NCBI RefSeq assembly: GCF_001931685.1
Contig: NZ_MOOY01000004.1
Span: forward strand, 1 to 64,000
Direction: 5' to 3'
Length of the DNA stretch: 64,000 bases
Source: Pararhizobium arenae
GTDB taxonomy: Bacteria > Pseudomonadota > Alphaproteobacteria > Rhizobiales > Rhizobiaceae
Positions 37,624 to 47,656 of this stretch are shown one piece after another (the stretch's first letter is position 1; each line of letters starts with the position of its first letter). The notes below the pieces were generated by a model. It did no database searches, was not told where the DNA came from, and saw only the letters and a list, made by a program, of their open reading frames with translations. A program made the position numbers and the translations under genes.

Positions 37624-37812
37624 ATGGGGAACGATTGGACCAAATGGTTGCACGAAAGGGCCTATGCCTTGTGGGAAGGCGAAAATCGGCCCGTTGGCCG
37701 GCAGGATGAGCATTGGTTGCGGGCTGAGGAAGAGTTGAAACAACGTCAACTGACGGAAGACGACGGTGACCGCGACCGAAAGGCGGAACCTCAAAATCCT
37801 GCCTCTGAGTGA
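37624..37812 (+). CDS. DUF2934-family small protein
   Basis: This 62-residue protein has the DUF2934 core RAYALWEGENRPVGRQDEHW followed by LRAEEEL. ATG 37624 is chosen because AAAAAGGAG (37609-37617) precedes it. Longer in-frame starts at 37597 or 37600 exist. The function of the family is unknown. It lies alone between udgX and glgX and is followed by a terminator; in Rhizobiales such genes often sit near glycogen or stress genes. The C-terminus is highly charged. Confidence 0.75.
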   Translation: MGNDWTKWLHERAYALWEGENRPVGRQDEHWLRAEEELKQRQLTEDDGDRDRKAEPQNPASE

Positions 37813-37832
37813 GTCTCGCACTTGATCTTTCT

Positions 37833-37860
37833 CCGCCCTATCTTCGGGCGGTGTTTATTT
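37833..37860 (+). terminator. intrinsic terminator after the DUF2934 gene
   Basis: CCGCCC (37833-37838) and GGGCGG (37846-37851) form a hairpin with a 7-nt loop, followed by the T-rich TGTTTATTT. It ends 36 bp before the glgX start, so glgX should have its own promoter or rely on read-through. Confidence 0.7.
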
Positions 37861-37895
37861 CTTACATCCCCTGCTTTTGAACCCAACGGTGGATC

Positions 37896-39983
37896 ATGGA
37901 CCTGAAGTTTTCCCAGCTTGACTACATCAAGCCTGAGCTTGGTGCGGAATACACGGGCGATGGCGTGCATTTCGCCATTTTCTCCGCCCATGCCGAACAG
38001 ATGGATCTCTGTATTTTTTCAGAAGACGGACGTCAACAGGTGGCGCAACTCCCCTTACCAAAGCGCGAGGGCGACATCTGGTCGGGCTACATCGCCGGCC
38101 TGAAGCCCGGAACGCTCTATGGCTATCGGGCCCACGGCCCCTATGATCCACTCAAGGGTCACCGGTTCAATCCGAACAAGCTTCTGCTCGATCCCTATGC
38201 AAAGCAGATTTCCGGCGAGTTGACGTGGGACGACGCGCTTTATGGTTATTCCATCGGTTCGCCGGAGGAGGATCTTTCCTTCGATGACCGGGATAGTGCT
38301 CCTTTCATGGTCAAGGGTGTCGTCCAGGATCCGGATTTCGATTGGGACGGCGACCAGAGTATTCGCCGGCCATGGACCGAGACCATCATCTATGAAGCCC
38401 ATGTGCGGGGGCTGACGATGAAACATCCAAACGTGCCGGACGAGTTGCGCGGAACATTCCTGGGCATGTCCAGCGAGCCGATCATTGAGCATCTGCTGAA
38501 ACTCGGCATCACCGCGATCGAGGTGTTGCCGATCCATTATTTCCCCGATGATCGCTATCTCATCGAAAAAGGGCTGCGCAATTACTGGGGCTACCAGTCG
38601 CTCGGGTTCTTTGCGCCGCAGCCACGCTATCTGTCCCAGTCGCGCATCATGGAATTCAAGACCATGGTCAAGCGCTTCCATGCCGCGGGCATCGAGGTGA
38701 TCATGGATGTGGTTTACAACCACACGGCCGAGGGCTCCGAGCGGGGCCCGACGCTGAGCTTCCGCGGTCTCGACAATCTGAGCTACTATCGGCTTTCGCC
38801 CGAAGATCCGCGCCATACCTACGATACGACCGGAACGGGCAACACGCTCAACGTTGCCCATCCCATGGTCCTGCGCATGGTGCTCGACAGCCTCCGTTAC
38901 TGGGTCGGCGTGATGCATGTTGATGGCTTCCGCTTCGACCTCGCAAGCACGCTTGGTCGCGCACGGCATGTCGAGTTCGATCGTGACGGAGCGTTTTTCA
39001 AGGCAATCCGCCAGGATCCCGTCCTTGCTGGCGTCAAGCTGATCGCTGAGCCATGGGATGTCGGGGACGGCGGCTATCAGGTTGGCGGGTTCCCGTTCCC
39101 GTTCCGGGAATGGAACGACAAGTACCGCGATGATATCAGAAGCTTCTGGAAGGGCGACGAGGGCATGGTGCCCAAGGTTGCCGAACGGCTCAGCGCATCC
39201 GCGACCCAGTTCAACCATTCGGATCGCGGGGCAACCGCATCCGTGAACCTTCTGAGCGCCCATGACGGGTTCACCCTGGCCGATACCGTTTCCTACAGCG
39301 AGAAGCACAACGAGGCGAATGGCGAGGAAAACCGCGACGGGCATTCCAACAATCACTCGGACAATATGGGCGCCGAAGGCGAGACGGAAGACGCCGGCAT
39401 TCTCGATGCGCGGCTGAAGCGTCGGTTCAATATGATGGCGACGCTGATGCTAAGCCAGGGTGTGCCAATGATCCTGGCGGGCGATGAGGTTGGAAACAGC
39501 CAGGGCGGCAACAACAATGCCTACTGCCAGGACAACGATATCAGCTGGATCGACTGGAGCCGCCACGAGGATCATTTTCTGGAACTTTGCAGGAAGCTGG
39601 TCGAGCTTAGAAAACAGCATCCGGCATTGCGCCCCGAGCGGTTTTCGAACGGCGAGGATGGTCCGAACCACATCGAATGGTTCAAGGCAGATGGTACTCC
39701 GATGGATGACGGCGCCTGGGGCGACAACCAGCAACGCTGCCTTGGCGCATATTTCGTCGCCCGGGATACCGAGGTCGATCCGCCTGTCGTGACGGATCGC
39801 CTGCTTGTCATTCTCAATGCCGGCGGTCAGGAAGAATTTACTCTGCCGCAGTTGGAGGAAGCAAAGGCGTGGCAACGGGTTCTCGATACCAGGGCTGACG
39901 AACCCTTTCTTGAGACGGAAGTTCACGACAGGGTTCCGGTGGCGGCGGAAAGTATTGTCGTCGTTGTCCTGCCTGCGGGTTGA
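37896..39983 (+). CDS. glgX: glycogen debranching enzyme GlgX
   Basis: This 695-residue glycoside hydrolase family 13 isoamylase-type enzyme removes alpha-1,6 branches from limit dextrin during glycogen breakdown. An N-terminal carbohydrate-binding domain (about 10-120) is followed by the catalytic barrel. Catalytic residues are visible in VDGFRFDLAS (nucleophile Asp), LIAEPWDVG (acid/base Glu) and LLSAHDGFTL (Asp). The AYCQDNDISWIDW segment is diagnostic of GlgX. No other glg gene is in the window. Confidence 0.95.
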   Translation: MDLKFSQLDYIKPELGAEYTGDGVHFAIFSAHAEQMDLCIFSEDGRQQVAQLPLPKREGDIWSGYIAGLKPGTLYGYRAHGPYDPLKGHRFNPNKLLLDPYAKQISGELTWDDALYGYSIGSPEEDLSFDDRDSAPFMVKGVVQDPDFDWDGDQSIRRPWTETIIYEAHVRGLTMKHPNVPDELRGTFLGMSSEPIIEHLLKLGITAIEVLPIHYFPDDRYLIEKGLRNYWGYQSLGFFAPQPRYLSQSRIMEFKTMVKRFHAAGIEVIMDVVYNHTAEGSERGPTLSFRGLDNLSYYRLSPEDPRHTYDTTGTGNTLNVAHPMVLRMVLDSLRYWVGVMHVDGFRFDLASTLGRARHVEFDRDGAFFKAIRQDPVLAGVKLIAEPWDVGDGGYQVGGFPFPFREWNDKYRDDIRSFWKGDEGMVPKVAERLSASATQFNHSDRGATASVNLLSAHDGFTLADTVSYSEKHNEANGEENRDGHSNNHSDNMGAEGETEDAGILDARLKRRFNMMATLMLSQGVPMILAGDEVGNSQGGNNNAYCQDNDISWIDWSRHEDHFLELCRKLVELRKQHPALRPERFSNGEDGPNHIEWFKADGTPMDDGAWGDNQQRCLGAYFVARDTEVDPPVVTDRLLVILNAGGQEEFTLPQLEEAKAWQRVLDTRADEPFLETEVHDRVPVAAESIVVVVLPAG

Positions 39984-39992
39984 TCCCGCAGG
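39972..39992. terminator. hairpin at the convergent end of glgX and the DUF1989 gene
   Basis: CCTGCGGG-5nt-CCCGCAGG is a perfect 8-bp hairpin spanning the glgX stop codon, between convergent genes. It lacks a T-run, so it may block 3' degradation or assist termination rather than terminate alone. Confidence 0.4.
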
Positions 39993-40000
39993 CCGCGGGC

Positions 40001-40861
40001 TCAAACGCCGTGCGTGCGGTCGTAGCCGTTGACGGATGGAGCAATCCATCCTGAAGGCAAGTCGGCGGCTTTATAGATCTCGACTTCAAGCGGATAACAT
40101 GCCGCCGTATCCGACGAATGCTCGGCGGAGCAATCTCCGCCGGGGCAGGCGGACATGCATCCAAGCAGATCGATTTCAGCGAAAAATTCCAGGTAGTCGC
40201 CGGGCCTGACCGGGCTTGCCTTCATGAAATACTGGCCGGTGTCGCGCGTAAAGCCGGTGCACATGAAGACGTTCAGAACGTCATGGATATATGTCTCGGC
40301 TTCGGCGAGTGGCTTGCCGGTCTTTTCGGCGAAGGCCCTCGTCAGGTTGGAGTGGCAGCAATGATGATATTGTCCGCCATGGCTGAGCAGATTGTGCGTG
40401 TACGGGTCGCAGCGTGTCCCGATGACATCATGAACCGAACCACCAAACGCGTCGAAGCCATACCAATCCAGCGTATCGTGGGTGATGGTGGCGATAGGGC
40501 GCAGATAGGGAAAATTGGAAAACAGCTGGTCGCCGAAGCCGACATGGGTGCCGTTCAGCGCCCTTGTCTTGCCGGTATAGAGACGCTCGTTGAGATTGTC
40601 GGCGTTGAACAAGTTGAGATCGCCAACCTGCGCGCCGTCCCGGCAGAGGATACGGCAGAAATGTCCTGATGGAACCGTCCAGCAGGCGGCGTCCCGTGGC
40701 GGCACGGTGACACGGTCGACAAGCGTGAGATTGTCGCGAAGCGCGCGGTAGGCGGCAAGATCAGGGCGTGGCAAGGTTTCGACGGGATAGCAGATGACGG
40801 GCGTGATCGCCTTGCGTCTTGCGGCATCTTCCGGGGGCTGCGTGATCGGGGAGGGTTTCAT
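40001..40861 (-). CDS. DUF1989 family protein (urea carboxylase-associated type)
   Basis: This 286-residue protein starts at ATG 40861 (MKPSPITQPP). Family segments are GDLNLFNADNLNERLYTGKT, HTCCHSNLT-like YHHCCHSNLTRAF, and a cysteine-rich end (LGCMSACPGGDCSAE) that may bind metal. DUF1989 proteins accompany urea carboxylase/allophanate hydrolase genes or guanidine-related carboxylases, and their activity is poorly defined. It is the last gene of the minus-strand carboxylase/oxoprolinase operon, 50 nt after the biotin carboxylase gene. Confidence 0.82.
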   Translation of the reverse strand: MKPSPITQPPEDAARRKAITPVICYPVETLPRPDLAAYRALRDNLTLVDRVTVPPRDAACWTVPSGHFCRILCRDGAQVGDLNLFNADNLNERLYTGKTRALNGTHVGFGDQLFSNFPYLRPIATITHDTLDWYGFDAFGGSVHDVIGTRCDPYTHNLLSHGGQYHHCCHSNLTRAFAEKTGKPLAEAETYIHDVLNVFMCTGFTRDTGQYFMKASPVRPGDYLEFFAEIDLLGCMSACPGGDCSAEHSSDTAACYPLEVEIYKAADLPSGWIAPSVNGYDRTHGV

Positions 40862-40911
40862 ATCTAGTCCGCTTTGAAAGTTGAATGGGTTGCTGGTATT
40901 TGACTGAGGGA

Positions 40912-42621
40912 TCATGCGATCACTGCGATTTCCATCCCGACCCCGACGCTTGTGCCGGATTCTGCCTTGAAGATGATCTTGCCGGATTTCGGTGCGAGGA
41001 TACGCGTTTCCATCTTCATTGCCTCGATCAACGCCACGGCATCGCCTTCGGCAACCTCGGCGCCGTCCGCCACCAGCCATTGTTGCAGCGTGCCGGATAT
41101 CGGCGCGGTTACAGAGCCTTCGCTGGCCGTCGCTTCGCGGACGGAGCTTGGCGCAGGGGCGGCGAGGCCGGTGAACAGCGCGGCGGGCAGGCCGAGGGCG
41201 TGCCGCTTGCCATCGATCTCGATAAAGCTGCGCAGCAAGCCGCCCTCGACAGGATTGACGCGCGGCGCCGGCTCAAGCCCTCGAAACGCCGTCTCGATCC
41301 AGTTTGTGAACACGCCAAAACCGTTTTCGCCGGTGAAGGCGGGCTCCTCCAGCACGGCGCGATGGAAGGGCAGCACCGAGGCAACGCCTTCAATCGTGAA
41401 TTCGGCAAGTGCCCGGCGGGCGCGGATCAGCGCCTCCTGGCGCGTTGCGCCGCTGACAACCAGCTTGGCCATCATCGAGTCGTAGAGGCCGGGGATTTCG
41501 GACCCGGTCTCGACACCGCTGTCGAGCCGCACGCCCGGGCCGGCCGGTGGCCGGAATCGAGTGATGAGACCTGGCGTCGGCAGGAAGCCGCGGCCTGGGT
41601 CTTCGGCATTGATGCGGAACTCGAAGGCATGGCCCCGGCACGCAGGGGTCTCCGTAACCGACAGCGGCAGGCCATCTGCGATGCGCAGCTGTTCGATAAC
41701 GATATCGATGCCGGTCGTCTCTTCGGTCACAGTATGCTCGACCTGCAGGCGGGTATTGACTTCAAGGAAGGAAATCACGCCATTCTGCGACAGCAGGAAT
41801 TCAACTGTGCCGGCATTGGTATAGCCGGCCTCGACACAGATTGCCTTTGCCGCCGCATGGATGCGATCGCGCTGCTCTTCGGTGATGAAGGGGGCAGGGG
41901 CCTCTTCCACCAGCTTCTGGTTTCGCCGCTGCAGCGAACAGTCGCGCGTGCCCAGCACGACGGTATGACCGTGGCTGTCGGCGATGACCTGTGCCTCGAT
42001 ATGGCGCGGCTTTTCGAGAAACTGTTCGGCGTAACATTCGCCGCGGCCGAAGGCTTCCTTGGCCTCGCGCACGGCGCTGTCGAACAGTGGGCCAACGTCT
42101 TCCAGTGTGTGCGCCACCTTCATGCCCCGCCCACCGCCGCCAAAGGCCGCCTTGATCGCCAGAGGCAAGCCGGCCTCGCGGGCAAAGGCAACGGCTTCTG
42201 CCGCAGATGCCAACGGTCCGGCCGAGCCCTTCACGAGAGGAGCTCCGACCTTCTCGGCAATACGCCGGGCTTTCACCTTGTCGCCCAACGCCATGATGAC
42301 TTCCGGTTTCGGCCCGACCCAGATCAGGCCGGCATCGATAACGGCACGCGCGAACTCTGCGCGTTCGGATAGAAAGCCATAGCCCGGATGCACCGCATCG
42401 GCGCCAGCGCGCTTGGCGATGTCGACGATCTTGTCGATGTTCAGATAGGTATCCGCAGGCCGACCGGAGCCGAGGCCATAGGCTTCGTCGGCAAGCTCGG
42501 CATGGAGAGAGGCCGCATCAGCATCGGAATATATCGCAAAGGAGGCGACGCCGTAATCACGGGCGGCTCGCATGATGCGGATGGCGATTTCGCCGCGATT
42601 GGCGATCAGCAGCTTTTTCAT
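40912..42621 (-). CDS. biotin carboxylase with fused biotin carrier domain (AccC-BCCP type)
   Basis: This 569-residue protein starts at ATG 42621 ([20 protein letters not shown]) after AGGAAGAA. The biotin carboxylase part has the ATP-grasp glycine loop [15 protein letters not shown] and [20 protein letters not shown]. The C-terminal carrier domain carries the biotinylated lysine in IEAMKMETR. Acyl-CoA carboxylases would need a carboxyltransferase gene, and none is here. Next to PxpB/PxpC it resembles the first and last domains of urea carboxylase or the carboxylase partner often found in 5-oxoprolinase clusters. Confidence 0.9.
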   Translation of the reverse strand: MKKLLIANRGEIAIRIMRAARDYGVASFAIYSDADAASLHAELADEAYGLGSGRPADTYLNIDKIVDIAKRAGADAVHPGYGFLSERAEFARAVIDAGLIWVGPKPEVIMALGDKVKARRIAEKVGAPLVKGSAGPLASAAEAVAFAREAGLPLAIKAAFGGGGRGMKVAHTLEDVGPLFDSAVREAKEAFGRGECYAEQFLEKPRHIEAQVIADSHGHTVVLGTRDCSLQRRNQKLVEEAPAPFITEEQRDRIHAAAKAICVEAGYTNAGTVEFLLSQNGVISFLEVNTRLQVEHTVTEETTGIDIVIEQLRIADGLPLSVTETPACRGHAFEFRINAEDPGRGFLPTPGLITRFRPPAGPGVRLDSGVETGSEIPGLYDSMMAKLVVSGATRQEALIRARRALAEFTIEGVASVLPFHRAVLEEPAFTGENGFGVFTNWIETAFRGLEPAPRVNPVEGGLLRSFIEIDGKRHALGLPAALFTGLAAPAPSSVREATASEGSVTAPISGTLQQWLVADGAEVAEGDAVALIEAMKMETRILAPKSGKIIFKAESGTSVGVGMEIAVIA

Positions 42622-42625
42622 CGGG

Positions 42626-44260
42626 TCATTCTTCCTGTGCGTCTTCGGGGTCGAAGCTGGCAATCGGGTTGAAGCGGATGCGGGCACCGATCGGCACCTG
42701 CCCGGCAAGATCAAGATGATGGCGGGCGACAGACCCGATCACCGGATAGCCGCCGGTCAGCGGATGATCGGCAAGGAACAGTACCGGCTGGCCGGTATGC
42801 GGCACCTGGATGGCGCCGATGGCGGTCGCTTCGGACGGAAGCTCCGCCTGGTCGCGACGTTCGATCGGGGAGGGGCCGGACAGGCGCATGCCGACGCGGC
42901 TCGATTCCGCCGTCACTGTCCATTCCTGCGCTTGGAAAGTATCAAGGCCCCTTGCCGTGAACCAATCCGTGCGTGGACCGAGAATGACATCCAAAGTTAC
43001 CAGATCGCCGGCGCGGGGCAGCGGTGAGGGGAGGGGGCGGTAGGGATCGACGGCCGCGCCGGTGTTGCCGGCCGCGATCAGCCGGTCCCCGGCGACAATC
43101 GGCGGCGGGCCGACCTTGGCCAACGTATCGGTCGACGCCGAGCCCAGAACCGGGTCGATGGCAAAACCGCCGCGCAATGCCAGGTAACTGCGCATGCCTT
43201 GCTGAGGCGCATCCAGCGTCAGCCGGTCGCCGGCATCGAGCGCGAAGGCGCGGGCGAAGGGGGCGGCGATGGACCGGCCGTCGGCGGTGTCGATGCGGAG
43301 AGGGGAAGGAGCTCCGAAGATGGCAAGCGTTACTGGGGCATCCACCTTGAGGGCGAAGCCACCGAAAGTCACTTCGATGATAGCAGCATCTCGCGGATTG
43401 CCGACAGCGAGATTGGCCTCCTGCATCGCCAGCCGGTCGAGCGCCCCGGATTCGCCCACACCCTGATCGGCGCGACCGGCGCGGCCAAAATCCTGATAGA
43501 GCGCCGGGCGATCCGCGCGGAGAACACGTAAGCCCGTTTGTCCCGTATCCGGCGCTGGTGCCTCAGAAATCGGGCTTTGAAGCGTGGGAGATGTTTGCCT
43601 GCTGTCCTGCATCACCCCGAGGCGAACCGTCCTCCCTTTTGCCATGTCACGAAAATGCACCCGGTCGCCCGGGGCAAGCAGCGCGGCGCGCGTTCGGCCG
43701 GTGTCCCACATCTTCAGCGGCGTTTTTCCAAGAAGCTGCCAGCCGCCGGGACTGTCTGATGGATAGATGCCCCCGAATTTGCCACCGAGAGCGACGGAAC
43801 CGGCGGGGATGCGCACCCGCGGGCTCTTGCGGCGCGGCACGTCAAACGCCGGGTCGTCCGATGTCATATAGGCGAAGCCCGGCGCAAAGCCGGTAAACGC
43901 CACCGTATAGGTTGCGGCCGTGTGGCGACGCACGACTTCCTCCACTGTCCAACCCAGGATCTCTGCGACATCGGCAAGATCCTCGCCGTCATAGGTCACG
44001 GGTATCTCGAATAGGTCGCCCTCGCGGGTGCTTCGTTGGCTGAGATCGAACCTGCGGATATGTGCTGACAGTCGTGCGCGGTCGGTCAGCAGCGGGTCGA
44101 AACGCACCATCAGCGTGCGCGCGGCCGGGATTATCTCGACGACGCCTTCCGCTGGGGCAGCGCGCATCCGGTCAAGCAAGGTCAGGGTCATGTCGAGATC
44201 GGCAAGCTCGACCATGAAGCTGACACTGCCGACTGGCAGGAAACGCAGCCGCTCAGTCAT
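42626..44260 (-). CDS. fused PxpB-PxpC (KipI-KipA) 5-oxoprolinase/allophanate-hydrolase-like subunits
   Basis: This is a 544-residue natural fusion. Residues 1-220 are the KipI/PxpB domain ([40 protein letters not shown]) and 250-535 the KipA/PxpC domain ([35 protein letters not shown]). With PxpA these form the ATP-dependent 5-oxoprolinase that opens 5-oxoproline to glutamate. The same two domains are the carboxyltransferase half of urea carboxylase. ATG 44260 overlaps the pxpA stop by 8 nt and is preferred over an upstream TTG. Confidence 0.92.
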   Translation of the reverse strand: MTERLRFLPVGSVSFMVELADLDMTLTLLDRMRAAPAEGVVEIIPAARTLMVRFDPLLTDRARLSAHIRRFDLSQRSTREGDLFEIPVTYDGEDLADVAEILGWTVEEVVRRHTAATYTVAFTGFAPGFAYMTSDDPAFDVPRRKSPRVRIPAGSVALGGKFGGIYPSDSPGGWQLLGKTPLKMWDTGRTRAALLAPGDRVHFRDMAKGRTVRLGVMQDSRQTSPTLQSPISEAPAPDTGQTGLRVLRADRPALYQDFGRAGRADQGVGESGALDRLAMQEANLAVGNPRDAAIIEVTFGGFALKVDAPVTLAIFGAPSPLRIDTADGRSIAAPFARAFALDAGDRLTLDAPQQGMRSYLALRGGFAIDPVLGSASTDTLAKVGPPPIVAGDRLIAAGNTGAAVDPYRPLPSPLPRAGDLVTLDVILGPRTDWFTARGLDTFQAQEWTVTAESSRVGMRLSGPSPIERRDQAELPSEATAIGAIQVPHTGQPVLFLADHPLTGGYPVIGSVARHHLDLAGQVPIGARIRFNPIASFDPEDAQEE

Positions 44261-45020
44261 GATCGACAAAGGACCTGAGTGTCACACCCCGGGCTGCGAG
44301 CGTGTCGCGCAGGGTGGACGCTATCGAAACCGCGGTCGCGGTGTCGCCGTGGATGCAGATCGATTGCGCATCGAGCGGGATATCGGTGCCGTCGATGGCG
44401 GTAATGCGCTTCTCGTTGACCATGCGCAGCATGCGGGCTGCGACCTCGGCGGGATCGTGGATGACGGAGCCGGGCAGGCGGCGGCTGACGAGGCTCCCAT
44501 CGGCATTATAGGCACGATCGGCGAAGGCCTCGCAGACAACGGTGAGGCCTGCCGCCCGTGCCTGTGCGACGATCGGCGCGCCGGCGAGCGCCATCAGGAT
44601 CAGCGACGGATCGATCGCCTTGATGCCGGCGATGACATCTGCCGCCTGGCGGGGATCGCTGGCGATGGTGTTATATAGAGCTCCGTGCGGCTTCACATAG
44701 CGCACCGTGGTTCCGGCAGCCTTCGCCAGGCCCTGCAGCGCGCCAATCTGGTAGATGGTGTCTCCCACCAGTTCCTCGCTCGACGGGTCCATGTTGCGGC
44801 GACCGAAACCCACGAGATCGCGGTAACCGACATGGGCACCGACGACCACGCCACGCGTTGCCGCGACTTTCAGGACCTTGAGGATGCCGGCTGGATCACC
44901 CGCATGAAAGCCGCAGGCGATATTGGCGCTGGTGACGATCTGGAGCATCGCCGCGTCATCGCCCATCGGCCAAGGCCCAAAACCTTCCCCAAGGTCGCTG
45001 TTGAGATCGATGCTCGCCAT
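44253..45020 (-). CDS. pxpA: 5-oxoprolinase subunit A (LamB/YcsF family)
   Basis: This 255-residue protein opens with the family signature [19 protein letters not shown] and contains [11 protein letters not shown] and [10 protein letters not shown]. PxpA is the catalytic partner of PxpB/PxpC. ATG 45020 follows GGAG at 7 nt; an extended frame upstream runs through the operator region and is rejected. First gene of the minus-strand operon. Confidence 0.93.
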   Translation of the reverse strand: MASIDLNSDLGEGFGPWPMGDDAAMLQIVTSANIACGFHAGDPAGILKVLKVAATRGVVVGAHVGYRDLVGFGRRNMDPSSEELVGDTIYQIGALQGLAKAAGTTVRYVKPHGALYNTIASDPRQAADVIAGIKAIDPSLILMALAGAPIVAQARAAGLTVVCEAFADRAYNADGSLVSRRLPGSVIHDPAEVAARMLRMVNEKRITAIDGTDIPLDAQSICIHGDTATAVSIASTLRDTLAARGVTLRSFVDHD

Positions 45021-45049
45021 GACGCAGCTCCAGTTGAGTGTTTGCAGGG

Positions 45050-45086
45050 ATTGTTCAATATCATACTTTATATTGTTCAACAATAT
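45050..45086. promoter_or_regulatory. operator-like palindrome and half-site upstream of pxpA
   Basis: A perfect 17-bp palindrome, ATATTGTT-C-AACAATAT (45070-45086), and a second ATTGTTCAA half-site (45050-45058) are in phase, 22 bp apart. They lie 30-66 bp before the pxpA start. Symmetry and helical spacing suggest binding of a dimeric regulator, possibly of GntR or LysR type. No regulator gene is adjacent. Confidence 0.6.
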
Positions 45087-45397
45087 GGATGCCTGGAGTA
45101 TGGTTCAGATCGGCGTTTTTCCGTGGTCACCAGCCCAGCAGGTCCTGCCCATTTGAGAAAGGTCTCCAAAGGAAGTCTGTGGCCAGAGGTACTTTTCCAT
45201 CGATTTTGACGAACTGCGGCGCAGCGGAATCGAAAGCCATGCGCGGAGAAATCCTCTGGGCAGCGACAGAATGCCAGATTTTTTCCGCTTAATCCGCGAA
45301 GAACGAAATTCATTTTCTCTATAAATATTGTAGATTACTTAGGCTTATCATCAGTCGAAAGCGATGGCCCCCATCGCGCAACGAGCTGAGGAGAGCA
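45087..45397 (+). other. intergenic region upstream of the monooxygenase operon
   Basis: These 311 bp hold no gene I can identify. The last 110 bp are AT-rich (around TCTATAAATATTG near 45320) and end in GAGGAGAG before the ATG at 45398, so a promoter is likely there. I cannot place a convincing -35/-10 pair. Confidence 0.4.
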
Positions 45398-46756
45398 ATG
45401 AATATGGCACGCAAGATCAGGCTTGGGGCATTTCTTCCTGGCGGAGGGCAGCACGTTGCCGCTTGGCGGCATCCGGATCAACCTGCCGATGGCGCGGTGA
45501 ATTTCGAGTTCCACAAGCAATTGGCCCAGACGGCGGAACGCGGATTGTTCGATGCCTATTTCCTGGCTGACAATCTGGCGGTCGGTTTTGGGGGAGCGCG
45601 GGAGGGCGGCAACGCCAGGGTGGCGGGCTTCGAGCCGGTCACGTTGTTTTCAGCGCTTGCGCCCTTCACCAAAAATCTCGGCTTTATCGCAACGTCGTCC
45701 ACGACCTACGAAGAACCCTACACCACGGCGCGAAAGTTCGCATCGCTCGACCTGATCTCCGGCGGGCGTGCCGGCTGGAATGTGGTTACCACGACCGGTG
45801 ACCCGACCGCGCAGAATTTCAATCGCGAAACACAGCTTCCGCATGCCGCGCGCTACCGTCGCGCCGCCGAGCATGTCGACGTGGTCAAGAAGCTCTGGGA
45901 CAGCTTCGAGGATGACGCCTTTCTGCGCGACAAGGAGACCGGCATCTTCTACGATCCGCAGAAGCTGCACGAGAGCAATCACCGCGGCGAACACTTCCAG
46001 GTCCGCGGACCGCTCAACGTCTCGCGTTCGCCGCAGGGTTATCCCGTCATTGTTCAGGCGGGGCAATCGGACGATGGTCGTGGGCTTGCCGCCGCAACAG
46101 CCGAAGTGATCTTCACGGCCCACCAGCATCTCGATACGGCCCAGGAATTCTACCGGGACATCAAGGCGCGCGCCCACGGATTGGGTCGCGACCCGAACCA
46201 TATACTTGTCATGCCGGGCGTATCGCCTTTTATCGGGCGAACGCAGGCCGAAGCGCGCGAGAAATATGAGCGGCTTACCGCCCTCATTCTGGAAGAAGAC
46301 GGTGTCGGCCTTCTCAACGGACTGGCGGGCGGCACGCTGGATCTCAGGGGCTACGATATCGACGGTCCGCTGCCGCCTGTCCCGCCAACGGAAGGCATGA
46401 AAAGCCGTCAGGCGCTGATCCGGCAGATCGCCGACGAAAACAACTTTACCATCCGCCAGCTCTATCAATGGATCGCGTCCGCCCGAGGGCATTACACGAT
46501 CGTCGGCACGCCTGAGAGCATCGTCGATACGCTGCAGGAATGGTTTGAGAACGAGGGTGCCGACGGTTTCAACATCCTGCCGCCATGGCTGCCGACAGGG
46601 CTCGATGATTTCGTCGATCTCGTCATCCCAGAATTGCAGCGTCGCGGCCTGTTCCGCACCGCCTATGAAGGAACGACGTTGCGGGAAAATCTTGGGCTTC
46701 CCTTCCCTGTTAACCGCTGGACAGCCGAACGAACAGTCGTTCAAGCCGCCGAGTAA
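45398..46756 (+). CDS. NtaA/SnaA/DszA-type FMN-dependent monooxygenase (LLM class)
   Basis: This 452-residue luciferase-like flavin monooxygenase uses reduced FMN from a separate reductase. Family features are the N-terminal LGAFLPGGGQHVAAWRHPD, SSTTYEEPYTTARKFASLDL with ISGGRAGWNVVTT, and VIVQAGQSDDGRGLAA. Members act on nitrilotriacetate, dibenzothiophene sulfone or alkylated sulfur compounds. The operon also encodes an SsuABC-like importer, so release of sulfur from an organosulfur compound is the likeliest job. No reductase gene is present locally. Confidence 0.88.
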   Translation: MNMARKIRLGAFLPGGGQHVAAWRHPDQPADGAVNFEFHKQLAQTAERGLFDAYFLADNLAVGFGGAREGGNARVAGFEPVTLFSALAPFTKNLGFIATSSTTYEEPYTTARKFASLDLISGGRAGWNVVTTTGDPTAQNFNRETQLPHAARYRRAAEHVDVVKKLWDSFEDDAFLRDKETGIFYDPQKLHESNHRGEHFQVRGPLNVSRSPQGYPVIVQAGQSDDGRGLAAATAEVIFTAHQHLDTAQEFYRDIKARAHGLGRDPNHILVMPGVSPFIGRTQAEAREKYERLTALILEEDGVGLLNGLAGGTLDLRGYDIDGPLPPVPPTEGMKSRQALIRQIADENNFTIRQLYQWIASARGHYTIVGTPESIVDTLQEWFENEGADGFNILPPWLPTGLDDFVDLVIPELQRRGLFRTAYEGTTLRENLGLPFPVNRWTAERTVVQAAE

Positions 46757-46767
46757 GGGGAGAAATC

Positions 46768-47619
46768 ATGGCTTACGACAATATCGATCTTTCACTTGCC
46801 CCCGGTTTTTCACCTTCTAATCGGGTGGTATCAGGAACGGCAATCGGCGCACGGCTGCGCGATTTTCTCCTGCCCTTCCTGACCCGATATGGACTGGTCA
46901 CCGGCTTCCTTTTGCTCTGGCAGGTGTCAGCCACCCGTGGATGGGTCAATCCGGCGGTGTTTCCACCTCTCGACGTCATTGTCGTGGCGTTATGGGACAG
47001 TCTCGCCAGTGGGGCTCTGCTGGATGACATCGCCATCAGCCTGCAAAGGGCGGGTATCGCCTTCTTCGCCGCTGTCATGCTCGGTATCCCGCTGGGTCTT
47101 TTCATGGGGCAGATCAAGACGGTAGAGCAGGCACTGGACCCGCTTCTGCAGTTCTTCCGCCAGACGTCGGCGCTTGCGCTCTACCCGATCTTCATTCTGC
47201 TGCTCGGGCTGGGCGAGACATCCAAAGTTTTTGTGATTTTCTGGGCGACGCTGTTTCCGATCCTGCTGGCCACCATTGGTGGCGTGAAGGAGGTCGATCG
47301 CAAGCTGATCGAAATGGCGCGCACGTATGGTGCAAGCCGGCTCACCGTCTTTCGCCGGGTCATCCTGCCGGCTTCCGTGCCAGCGATTTTTGTTGGCCTG
47401 AGGCTGTCTGCCACGACTGCACTCCTGCTCCTGATCGCGGCAGAGATGATCGGCGCCAATAAGGGCATCGGCTTCCAAGTGATGAATGCCCAATACAACT
47501 TCCAGATACCGCTGATGTTTGCGGCGATCCTGCTTCTGGCGCTCATCGGGCTTGCCGCAAATGCCATTCTGCTCGCGCTGCAGCGCCGGCTATGCCGGTG
47601 GTCGCAACCCGCCCCTTGA
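46768..47619 (+). CDS. SsuC/TauC-type ABC transporter permease
   Basis: This inner-membrane permease has 283 residues. The cytoplasmic loop KLIEMARTYGASRLTVFRRV with ILPASVPAIF is typical of the nitrate/sulfonate/taurine permeases. About six hydrophobic segments are visible after a polar N-terminus. It lies between the monooxygenase and binding-protein genes with short gaps. Confidence 0.92.
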   Translation: MAYDNIDLSLAPGFSPSNRVVSGTAIGARLRDFLLPFLTRYGLVTGFLLLWQVSATRGWVNPAVFPPLDVIVVALWDSLASGALLDDIAISLQRAGIAFFAAVMLGIPLGLFMGQIKTVEQALDPLLQFFRQTSALALYPIFILLLGLGETSKVFVIFWATLFPILLATIGGVKEVDRKLIEMARTYGASRLTVFRRVILPASVPAIFVGLRLSATTALLLLIAAEMIGANKGIGFQVMNAQYNFQIPLMFAAILLLALIGLAANAILLALQRRLCRWSQPAP

Positions 47620-47656
47620 CTGCTCATTTTCCCTCATTTTGAAAGGATTATATCCG

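Noticed and set aside
45180-45313. Possible coding remnant between pxpA and the monooxygenase gene
   Set aside because: Both strands have short open frames here, but none has recognisable sequence, a start with a ribosome site, or consistent codon use.
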